A stretch of DNA of 44,183 bases from Candidatus Yonathbacteria bacterium (GTDB lineage: Bacteria; Patescibacteriota; Minisyncoccia; Phycocordibacterales; UBA1550), in the NCBI GenBank assembly GCA_016201355.1, contig JACQCY010000011.1:1-44183 (forward strand). The letters run 5' to 3'. Each line of letters begins with the position of its first letter. Position 1 is the stretch's first letter. Position numbers and translations under genes: made by a program. The notes beneath the pieces are model-generated. The model was not told the origin of the DNA. It saw only the letters and a program-made list of their open reading frames with translations, and ran no database searches. Shown here piece by piece: positions 24,210 to 31,107 of this stretch.

Positions 24210-24755
24210 ATGGCAAAACAAGAAACAACAGGCGAGCGAAATTGGTACGCCATTCACACTTATGTGGGATATGAAAATGCCGTTCTTCGCAATTTAAAAC
24301 AACGCATTGAGTCGCTCGGTATGGAGGATAAGATTTTCAATGTTCTTATTCCCACTGAGAAAAAAATAAAAGTTACTGCTAATAAGCGGGTTGAAGTTGA
24401 GGAAAAAATTTATCCGGGATATATTTTGGTAGAGATGATCGTTACCGATGATTCATGGTATGTGGTGAGAAATACTCCCCGCGTAACAGGATTTGTGGGA
24501 GCGGGAGTTACCCCCGTGCCTCTTGATAAAAAAGAAGTAGAAGTGCTCTTTAAGAGAATGGAAGCGGGAACACCGAAACATAACATTGATCTTTCTGTCG
24601 GAGATCATGTGACCATTGTTGACGGGCCCTTTAACGGGCTTGAGGGTAAGGTATCTGAAGTTGATAATGAGAAAGGGAAGGCAAAAGTCCTTGTATCAAT
24701 GTTTGGTCGCGAGACGCCGGTAGAGCTCGATTTTTTGCAAATTAAGAAGATATAG
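24210..24755 (+). CDS. nusG: Transcription termination/antitermination factor NusG
   Basis: 181 residues. NGN domain: NWYAIHTYVGYENAVLRNLKQRI, NVLIPTEKK, YPGYILVEMIVTDDSWYVVRNTPRVTGFVG. C-terminal KOW domain: VGDHVTIVDGPFNGLEGKVSEVDNEKGKAKVLVSMFGRETPVELDF. It binds RNA polymerase beta-prime and links it to Rho or the ribosome. Standard position between secE and rplK. Confidence 0.97.
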   Translation: MAKQETTGERNWYAIHTYVGYENAVLRNLKQRIESLGMEDKIFNVLIPTEKKIKVTANKRVEVEEKIYPGYILVEMIVTDDSWYVVRNTPRVTGFVGAGVTPVPLDKKEVEVLFKRMEAGTPKHNIDLSVGDHVTIVDGPFNGLEGKVSEVDNEKGKAKVLVSMFGRETPVELDFLQIKKI

Positions 24756-24757
24756 GT

Positions 24758-24832
24758 ATTAATTTTAAATTACAAATTTTAAATTTCAAATGAAGTCTAA
24801 ATGACTAAATATTTAAAACTTAAAATTAGTTA
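24758..24832. repeat. Family A element, shortened copy, inverted orientation
   Basis: AATTTTAAATTACAAATTTT arm, then AATGAAGTCTAAATGACTAA, which is the reverse complement of the family centre, then AATATTTAAAACTTAAAATT. Same orientation as the copy at 41400. Confidence 0.7.
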
Positions 24833-24861
24833 CTCGCAGAATACTTATTTTTAATGAGAAC

Positions 24862-24890
24862 TTGAAAAAAATGGTAAATTAAGATAGACT
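24862..24890 (+). promoter_or_regulatory. Promoter upstream of rplK
   Basis: TTGAAA (24862-24867), 17 bases, TAGACT (24885-24890); ATG 17 bases further at 24908. Confidence 0.45.
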
Positions 24891-24907
24891 CACTAGCATC
24901 AACTATT

Positions 24908-25327
24908 ATGGCAAAGAAAATAACAAAAAAGGTAAAAGTGCAGATTCCTGCGGGGAAAGCGACGCCGGCGCCTCCCTTGGGCCCCGCTCTCGGGCAGGCA
25001 GGGGTAAACATTGGTGAATTTGTAACAAAATTCAACGCTGCAACAGCAAAACAAATGGGAGATATTTTGCCCGTGGTCATTACCGTGTACGAAGATCGCT
25101 CATTTGATTTTATCGTAAAGACTCCTCCCGCTTCAAATCTGCTCTTTAAAGCGGCAGGTATAGAGAAAGGCGCGAGCAAAAAAGAAACTTTTGCAGGCTC
25201 GGTAAGCAAAGCGCAACTTCGTGAAATAGCCGAGCGCAAAATGCCAGACCTGAGCGCAAATGATGTGGAGGCGGCAATGAAGATTATTGCAGGGTCAGCA
25301 CGCTCTGCCGGGGTTGAGGTGAAATAA
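24908..25327 (+). CDS. rplK: 50S ribosomal protein L11
   Basis: 139 residues, full length. KVKVQIPAGKATPAPPLGPALGQAGVNIGEFVTKFNAAT is the highly conserved N-terminal domain, and TPPASNLLFKAAG...VSKAQLREIAERKMPDLSANDVEAAMKIIAGSARSAGVEV the rRNA-binding C-terminal domain. Forms the GTPase-associated stalk base. In most bacteria rplA (L1) follows at once; here a palindrome and a CYTH gene follow instead. Confidence 0.97.
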   Translation: MAKKITKKVKVQIPAGKATPAPPLGPALGQAGVNIGEFVTKFNAATAKQMGDILPVVITVYEDRSFDFIVKTPPASNLLFKAAGIEKGASKKETFAGSVSKAQLREIAERKMPDLSANDVEAAMKIIAGSARSAGVEVK

Positions 25328-25328
25328 G

Positions 25329-25438
25329 TAGTAATTTTAAATTACAAATTTTAAATCAATTTTAATTGTCTAAATATTTTTAAATTAAATCATTTGATAT
25401 TCATTTGAAATTTAAAATTTAACACTTAAAATTCTTAT
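25329..25438. repeat. Family A palindromic AT element, copy 3
   Basis: AATTTTAAATTACAAATTTT left arm and TTTGAAATTTAAAATTTAAC right arm with the family centre in diverged form. Follows rplK. Confidence 0.7.
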
Positions 25439-25511
25439 CTGTACTAAAAGATCCACCATTAGAGTAGCTTCCAATTTTCTAGTTTTTCGCTTTCAGTTTT
25501 TATTTTGAAAC

Positions 25512-26192
25512 ATGTCTCTCTACGAAATCGAAATCAAAAGTCTTTTAGGGAAAGAAGAACAAGCTAATGATTTAAGGAGAAAGATAGAGGAGCACCCTTT
25601 GTCTTTTTCGCTTGCTTCTAAAAATAAACAGATTAATCATTACTTCAATTTTACGGGGGAGCTTGGCGAGCGTGTTCCCGAGGATATCACCCAACATTTT
25701 TCAGATACTCACCGAAAAGCTTTTGATCAGATTGTCCAAAAAGGGAAAAGTTTTTCGGTGCGGACTCGCCATATTGATGGAAGGACAATTTTTGTTATCA
25801 AGGCGTCTCTCGATGATCAAACGAGCTCCAATGGCATTTCTCGCGCTGAATTTGAAGCTGAAATACCGCTCCTACTGTCGGAAATCGATCAGGTACTCCT
25901 TGATGCCGGGTTTGATTACCTTTCAAAATGGTCAAGGGAACGAGAAGAATATGTTTCAGGAGATGTACATATTTGCATTGATAGGAATGCGGGGTATGGG
26001 TACCTCGCTGAATTTGAGAAAGTAATCCCCCATGAATCGGAAGTGGAAAACACAAAACAATCCCTCTATGACCTAATGAAAGAATTTGGTGTAGAAGAGT
26101 TGCCCCAGGATAGACTCGACCGAATGTTTGCGCATTACAATAAATGTTGGCCAGAGTATTACGGCACGGAGAAGATTTTTTGTATTGAATAG
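25512..26192 (+). CDS. CYTH-domain protein (triphosphate tunnel enzyme family)
   Basis: 226 residues. The N-terminal ExExK signature is EIEIK (5-9), followed by basic and acidic strands FSVRTRHIDGRTIFVIKAS, ISRAEFEAEIP, YLSKWSREREEYVSGDVHICIDRNAGYGYLAEFEKVI, matching the alternating tunnel residues of CYTH proteins (class IV adenylate cyclase, thiamine triphosphatase, inorganic triphosphatase). The substrate cannot be chosen from sequence. After the TAG the same frame stays open 22 more codons, which I regard as chance. Confidence 0.82.
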   Translation: MSLYEIEIKSLLGKEEQANDLRRKIEEHPLSFSLASKNKQINHYFNFTGELGERVPEDITQHFSDTHRKAFDQIVQKGKSFSVRTRHIDGRTIFVIKASLDDQTSSNGISRAEFEAEIPLLLSEIDQVLLDAGFDYLSKWSREREEYVSGDVHICIDRNAGYGYLAEFEKVIPHESEVENTKQSLYDLMKEFGVEELPQDRLDRMFAHYNKCWPEYYGTEKIFCIE

Positions 26193-26346
26193 GGAGAGTT
26201 TTGCTTTAAGGAGCTCATACTGGACAAATTTATTGAAAAGTATAAGCTAGAAGAGGGTTAGAAAATAGCGCCTTTTGTCTTTATGAAAATGAGGATATTG
26301 GGCTTAAAATACTTTGACAACTTACTGTAAATAAAGGAGGAATGTC

Positions 26347-26964
26347 ATGAGGAAGAAGACAAAGAACATCGTTAAAAGACCTTCGTGGGATGAGCTTTTT
26401 ATGATGACAGCGATACTTGTCGCCACAAGGCACTCTTGTTTGAAACGGGGTGTCGGCAGTTGTATTGTCAAGGACAATAAGATCGTCGCGACGGGATACA
26501 ATGGCGCGGCAAAGGGGATAAAAAGCTGTCTGGAGTTGGGCTACTGCTACTATGAGCACCTCGCAGAGCAAGAAGTAAGGACAAATGGTGGCGACATAAA
26601 GATGATTAAAGAGTCGTTCAAAATGTACTGTCAGGCGGTTCATGCAGAAGCCAATGCCAAGAGTCAATGCTTGCCGATGGTAGCAGAGGGGTCAACGATC
26701 TACATCACCAATGTCCCCTGCCCGAAATGCACGCAAGACATCATCATTACGGGAGGGGTAAAAGCGATTGTCGTCTGGAAAGAATATCTCCAGAATTACA
26801 CGCTCACGACGGATGAAAAAAAGGTAACCGATAAGAAACTCCAGCAGGCAGGGATTGCCCTGCGGTTTCTTGATCTAACCTCACACAGGATAATGGAGAT
26901 CGCCGGGTATATGGCGAACCGAGTCGGCGAAAGGCTGGACTATCAATTCAAAGGAGGAGGGTAG
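26347..26964 (+). CDS. Deoxycytidylate (dCMP) deaminase
   Basis: 205 residues in the ComEB/dCMP deaminase family. Zinc motif HAE at 99-101 (CQAVHAEANAKSQC) and PCPKC at 124-128, plus RPSWDELFMMTAILVATRHSC and NKIVATGYNGAAKG. A Cys-rich stretch between (CLELGYCYYEH) is typical of allosteric dCMP deaminases. Converts dCMP to dUMP for the next gene. It has a perfect SD (AAAGGAGG) before the ATG, and the thymidylate synthase ATG follows its stop after one base. Style of initiation differs from neighbours, suggesting horizontal acquisition. Confidence 0.9.
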   Translation: MRKKTKNIVKRPSWDELFMMTAILVATRHSCLKRGVGSCIVKDNKIVATGYNGAAKGIKSCLELGYCYYEHLAEQEVRTNGGDIKMIKESFKMYCQAVHAEANAKSQCLPMVAEGSTIYITNVPCPKCTQDIIITGGVKAIVVWKEYLQNYTLTTDEKKVTDKKLQQAGIALRFLDLTSHRIMEIAGYMANRVGERLDYQFKGGG

Positions 26965-26965
26965 A

Positions 26966-28348
26966 ATGAAATGCAAGATAGTCCATCCTGTGTTTGCCAA
27001 GAAAGAAGTCATCATAGGTAATCCGCAATCTCCCATAGCGGTGGGTACCTTATGGTCGCAAGTGGATCACTTTTGCAAGAATCATCTCGACGGCTTGATG
27101 GACAAGATTGCCATCGTTGGTAATATTCGTTCCGTCTATGGCATTGGCATTGTAATTAGGAATTGCCTTGCCAATCCCAACATACAGAAACTCGTTGTAA
27201 GTGGGGTGGCAACATCAGATGGTTCCCTTTTAGCCCTAAAGAGATTATCGACCGATCCTTCTTTGTGCGAGACTTTTTTTCTAAGTCATCGGCACATAGA
27301 AAGATTCCTTCAGCAGGTTGAAATTATTTATCTTAACCCTGAAGAGGTCGCAGATTTTGTGGGTAAAGAATTTCTCTCACCCAAGAAGGTTTTTAAACCA
27401 TGGGTGACTTCGTTACTTGTTCCGAAGACAAAGGTCTTTCCTGCGGCAGAGTCAGGGCACCTCATAAGGGCTACAACCATCAAGGAGGGATACGAAGCAC
27501 TCTTAAAAGAGATTCGGCTCTTCGGTCATCTTCTAAAAGAAGACTCTGAAGGGAACATCCGCCAAGAGCTTTGGAAGCTGAATATGGTGATAACGAATCA
27601 AGATCCTCTGGCTTTTGATTCTGTTCCCCATTCAGAATACAATGCCTCGCATATAAAAAAATATTGCGAGGACTTCTGGATTGGCTCCCCCCCTGATGGC
27701 GTTGAATATCGTTACGGCCACATCATTAGATTTGGTTTTGGTGATCAGGTGGAGGCCGTTATCAAAGCTTTTAAGGAAAAGGTGGAGACTTTCCGGACCG
27801 TGATCTCTCTTTGGGATCCACGAGTCGAGGGGGGGTCTATCACAGCAAAAGACCCACCATGCATTACCTTGATTCATCCCAGAATCATAGGGGAGAACCT
27901 GCGCCTTACGGCGTATATTCGAACGAACGATATGTTCGGCGGTTGGCCACTCAACGCTATGGCACTCCGCTATTTTCAGTATCAGCTCTTAGAGAGACTG
28001 AAGATAGAGTTGAAGCGCCCGGAATTAAAATTGGGAGATCTCGAAGTAACTTCCGCTTCAGCCCATATTTATTCCCGGGACTGGAAGAAAATAGAGGCTC
28101 TTCTGAAGAAAGTAGGGCCTCAAAAATTCTCCCCAGACCCAAAGGGAAATTTCCAGATTAAGGTAGAGGGTGGAGAGATTGTCGTTTGGCACTTCAGTCC
28201 GGACGGTGAAAAATTGCTCCAGGTTTTCCGCGGGAAGAATGCGGAAGAATTGAGCAGAAAACTTAAACCGTTCATCTCCGATATCGGAAACGCCCTGTAT
28301 GTCGGGCGAGAGTTGAAAAAAGCGGAACAATCCCTCGGACCATCATAG
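26966..28348 (+). CDS. Thymidylate synthase with N-terminal DUF4346 (archaeal-like)
   Basis: 460 residues. N-terminal about 1-165: VIIGNPQSPIAVGTLWSQ and DKIAIVGNIRSVYGIGIVIR with NCLANPNIQKLVVSGV, a DUF4346/MtrA-like domain. C-terminal about 190-400 is ThyA-like: DPRVEGGS (Arg), PPCITLIHPR with candidate nucleophile C299, then LRLTAYIRTNDMFGGWPLNAMALRYFQYQLL and LGDLEVTSASAHIYSRDW. The usual PCH is PCI here, as in archaeal-type enzymes. Should methylate dUMP to dTMP, perhaps with an unusual folate or pterin donor. SD is AAAGGAGGAGGG. I see no GCGCGC words, which are frequent in neighbouring genes. Confidence 0.8.
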   Translation: MKCKIVHPVFAKKEVIIGNPQSPIAVGTLWSQVDHFCKNHLDGLMDKIAIVGNIRSVYGIGIVIRNCLANPNIQKLVVSGVATSDGSLLALKRLSTDPSLCETFFLSHRHIERFLQQVEIIYLNPEEVADFVGKEFLSPKKVFKPWVTSLLVPKTKVFPAAESGHLIRATTIKEGYEALLKEIRLFGHLLKEDSEGNIRQELWKLNMVITNQDPLAFDSVPHSEYNASHIKKYCEDFWIGSPPDGVEYRYGHIIRFGFGDQVEAVIKAFKEKVETFRTVISLWDPRVEGGSITAKDPPCITLIHPRIIGENLRLTAYIRTNDMFGGWPLNAMALRYFQYQLLERLKIELKRPELKLGDLEVTSASAHIYSRDWKKIEALLKKVGPQKFSPDPKGNFQIKVEGGEIVVWHFSPDGEKLLQVFRGKNAEELSRKLKPFISDIGNALYVGRELKKAEQSLGPS

Positions 28349-28366
28349 GTTCGAGGGATTTTTTAT
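28329..28366 (+). terminator. Terminator at end of thymidylate synthase gene
   Basis: TCCCTCG pairs with CGAGGGA, followed by TTTTTTATT; the left arm lies inside the CDS. Confidence 0.85.
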
Positions 28367-28384
28367 TAGCGACATAGAGCGAGA

Positions 28385-28537
28385 GAAATGGAAAAGTAAT
28401 CTTTTCCATTTCCGAGCCGAGGAGCCTAATATATGGATTACCATATATTCTGCACTCGTTCGGAAGAATAAAAGATTACTTTCATTCTTCGTTCACTCGT
28501 TTGAATATAAGGGTGAATACCCCGCCCCTCTGGGGCG
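28385..28537. repeat. Array of four consecutive hairpins
   Basis: (1) GAAATGGAAAAG/CTTTTCCATTTC, perfect 12 bp, 28385-28412. (2) AATATATGG/CCATATATT, perfect 9 bp, 28428-28449. (3) GAAGAATAAAAG/CTTTCATTCTTC, one mismatch, 28463-28490. (4) CGCCCC/GGGGCG, 28523-28537. Loops are 3-4 bases. CACTCGTT occurs on both sides of hairpin 3. No gene. Confidence 0.8.
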
Positions 28538-28609
28538 ATAAATGGGTGAGCGAAGCGAACACATTTTGTCCTGGGATTGCCTCGGGGTACATACCGCTTT
28601 TATTATTTA

Positions 28610-28618
28610 TGGTAATAT
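28610..28618 (+). promoter_or_regulatory. Extended -10 for tmk
   Basis: TGGTAATAT; a TATAAT at 28626-28631 is too close to the ATG (28635) unless transcription starts within the gene. Confidence 0.4.
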
Positions 28619-28634
28619 AAATGTATATAATTGT

Positions 28635-29273
28635 ATGAAAAAAGTGCCACTTATCATTTTTGACGGACTTGACGGGTCAGGGAAGAGCACTCAGGTTACG
28701 CTCTTGAAAGAGCGGATAAATAGGAAACATAAAGTCCTGTTTACGCGTGAGCCGGGAGGCGCGCCACTTTCGGAAAAAATCAGGGATATTTTCTCTACTC
28801 CTGAGGGCGCTCAGTCAAGCGCGCAGACGCAACTTTTTCTCGTCTCCGCTTCTCGTTCAAATTGGATTGAAGAGGTTACGGTCCCCAATCTGAAAGAAGG
28901 AACACCGGTAATCTCTGAACGAGGGGATTCGTCGACTTTTGCGTATCAAATATATATGAAGAAGAGGCTTGATTTGGAAAGATTATTCTGGGAGATCAGA
29001 GATGTCCTCTTTGGAGAATGGAAGCCGTCCCATTATTTTATTTTTGATGTGTCGGCGGTTGAAGCAAAACGACGCGTGAACACCGATACCAAGCGCACGC
29101 GATCGATCTTTGATATGGACCCCATTGATTCCTATGAACGCGCGCGTGATGGATTTCATCTCTTTGTAAAGAAACTCCCCGGGGAGGTTACTTTGATTGA
29201 TGGAGATAGAGACCCAAAGATTATCCACGAGGAAGTGTATGCGAAGATTAAAGAGCTTTGCGAGTGGAAATAA
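28635..29273 (+). CDS. tmk: Thymidylate (dTMP) kinase
   Basis: 212 residues from MKKVPLIIFDGLDGSGKST, Walker A at 11-19. A longer frame from 28542 starts within the hairpin array and adds nothing conserved. FTREPGGAPLSEKIRDIF (DR-like REPGG motif), VISERGDSSTFAYQIYMKK, and the LID-region Arg-rich block AKRRVNTDTKRTRSIFDMDP fit the family, which phosphorylates dTMP to dTDP. It lies downstream of dCMP deaminase and thymidylate synthase but has native-style initiation and its own promoter, so the juxtaposition may be functional rather than a single acquired operon. Confidence 0.9.
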   Translation: MKKVPLIIFDGLDGSGKSTQVTLLKERINRKHKVLFTREPGGAPLSEKIRDIFSTPEGAQSSAQTQLFLVSASRSNWIEEVTVPNLKEGTPVISERGDSSTFAYQIYMKKRLDLERLFWEIRDVLFGEWKPSHYFIFDVSAVEAKRRVNTDTKRTRSIFDMDPIDSYERARDGFHLFVKKLPGEVTLIDGDRDPKIIHEEVYAKIKELCEWK

Positions 29274-29297
29274 ATACAAAGAGAGAAGCAATAATTT

Positions 29298-31013
29298 ATG
29301 ATACGGGAACAATTACGAGGATTAATACAGAACGCGCTCCATAGCTTGAATCTTGAGGAAGAGATAGTGGAGCTTGAGCAAACCACCGACCCTCTTCATG
29401 GGGATTATGCTACGAATGTTGCGCTTATGTACGCGAAAAAAGCGGGACTTAATCCGCGAGAACTTGCACAAAGAATTACCGAGGAACTTTCGCGCGCTCC
29501 GTCAAGTGATATTGAAAAGATTGAAATTGCCGGTCCCGGATTTATCAATTTCAGACTCTCTGATGAATACTTCTCTGGGGCTCTTGATAACGCTCTCAAG
29601 AAAAGTAAAAAATGGGGAAATAACGAAACGCTCGCTGGGAAAAAAGTTATTGTTGAATATGCCGACCCGAATCCATTCAAGGAATTTCATATCGGACATT
29701 TGATGTCGAACACTATCGGTGAGTCTATTGCGCGAATCATTGAGGCGAGTGGGGCAGATACGAAGCGAGCGTGTTATCAAGGGGATGTGGGGATGCATGT
29801 GGCGAAAGCGGTGTGGGGGATGATTTGGATACCAAATGAAAGCGGTAAACCAAAAAAGCCATCCGACGATGCTTCATTGCAAAAAAAAATATCATTTATC
29901 GCAGAGTCTTATGCGTTTGGGGCAACAGCTTTTGAAGCGAACCCTAGTGTGAAGGAACAAATAGCAGGGATTAATAAAAATATTTATTCTCGTGAGGGTC
30001 CTCAAACGAATGAAATCTATGATTGGGGACGCAAGGTAAGCCTCGATTATTTTGAAACGATCTACAAAAAACTCGGTACAAAATTTGATTTCAACTTTTT
30101 TGAATCACAGACCGGTGAGTTTGGGAAAAAAGTCGTTCTTGAAAATCCTGCAATTTTTGAAAAAAGTGATGGCGCTATTGTCTATAAAGGAGATGAATCG
30201 AAAGGGTTGCATACGCGCGTATTTATAAACTCCGAAGGACTTCCTACCTACGAATCAAAGGAACTTGGACTGGCAAAAATTAAATACGATATCTACCCCT
30301 ATGATACCTCTATTGTGATTACGGGGAATGAAGTCAACGATTATTTCAGGGTAATTTTGGACGCAATGTCAAAAGTTTTTCCCGAGCTTGCAAAAAAGAC
30401 CGTTCATATTTCGCACGGGATGCTTCGTCTGCCGTCCGGCAAGATGTCCTCGCGTACGGGGGATGTGATCACCGCAGAATCTCTCATCGCAGACACAAAA
30501 GAAAGGGCACTTGCAAAAATTTCTCAAGAAGCATTTTTGCAAGGAGAAAAAGACATACTCGCGGAAAAGGTTGCTCTTGGCGCTATCAAGTATTCGATTT
30601 TGAAACAAGCATCGGGTAAAGATATTATTTTTGATTTTGAACAATCACTTTCGTTTGAGGGGGACTCCGGCCCGTATTTGCAGTACACCTATGCCCGCAC
30701 CCGCTCTCTTTTGGAAAAAGCAAAAGGGCGTGATATCGATGTTCTTTTCAAGCGCACTGAAACTAATGCGCTTCACAAGGTGATACTTCATTTCCCAGAG
30801 ATTGTTTTGCGCGCGAATGAAGAACGAGAACCGCATTTCATTGCAACATATTTAATTGAGCTTGCGCGTGAATTTAATTCTTTTTATGCGCATACTATTG
30901 TTCTCAATGACGCGCCAGATGAACCGCACAAGCTTGCTCTCGTAAAAGCGGTTTCTCAAACGCTTGAAAATGGCCTTAATCTACTCGGCATCTCTGCCCC
31001 CGAGCGAATGTAA
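29298..31013 (+). CDS. argS: Arginine-tRNA ligase
   Basis: 571 residues. N-terminal Add-1 domain (about 1-100: DYATNVALMYAKKAGLNPRELA), class I HIGH at 131-134 within NPFKEFHIGHLMSN, KMSSR at 382-386 (LPSGKMSSRTGDVITAE), and C-terminal DALR anticodon-binding domain (about 450-571: GPYLQYTYARTRSLLEKA). Retaining KMSK-like KMSS is normal for a subset of ArgRS. Starts 24 bases after tmk, probably same transcript. No SD. Confidence 0.96.
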   Translation: MIREQLRGLIQNALHSLNLEEEIVELEQTTDPLHGDYATNVALMYAKKAGLNPRELAQRITEELSRAPSSDIEKIEIAGPGFINFRLSDEYFSGALDNALKKSKKWGNNETLAGKKVIVEYADPNPFKEFHIGHLMSNTIGESIARIIEASGADTKRACYQGDVGMHVAKAVWGMIWIPNESGKPKKPSDDASLQKKISFIAESYAFGATAFEANPSVKEQIAGINKNIYSREGPQTNEIYDWGRKVSLDYFETIYKKLGTKFDFNFFESQTGEFGKKVVLENPAIFEKSDGAIVYKGDESKGLHTRVFINSEGLPTYESKELGLAKIKYDIYPYDTSIVITGNEVNDYFRVILDAMSKVFPELAKKTVHISHGMLRLPSGKMSSRTGDVITAESLIADTKERALAKISQEAFLQGEKDILAEKVALGAIKYSILKQASGKDIIFDFEQSLSFEGDSGPYLQYTYARTRSLLEKAKGRDIDVLFKRTETNALHKVILHFPEIVLRANEEREPHFIATYLIELAREFNSFYAHTIVLNDAPDEPHKLALVKAVSQTLENGLNLLGISAPERM

Positions 31014-31018
31014 TTTAA

Positions 31019-31081
31019 GATAATTAATAGAGGAATATTAGAATAGTAGAATATTTATTATTTATTATTTAACTATTAACT
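31019..31081. repeat. Family C element upstream of ileS
   Basis: AATATTAGAATAGTAGAATA followed by TTATTATTTAACTATTAAC; partial hairpin. Confidence 0.55.
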
Positions 31082-31088
31082 TCCCCTG

Positions 31089-31097
31089 TGGTATTCT
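31089..31097 (+). promoter_or_regulatory. Extended -10 of ileS
   Basis: TGGTATTCT, ten bases before the ATG at 31108, so only a few leader bases are expected. Confidence 0.55.
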
Positions 31098-31107
31098 AAG
31101 AAGATAT

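Noticed and set aside
26193..26261. 22 sense codons in frame after the CYTH TAG stop, possible readthrough extension
   Set aside because: Short, no conserved motif, and no readthrough context; expected by chance.
26305..26346. TTGACA at about 26313 as a promoter for dCMP deaminase
   Set aside because: No acceptable -10 at 16-18 bases; the position would overlap the SD.
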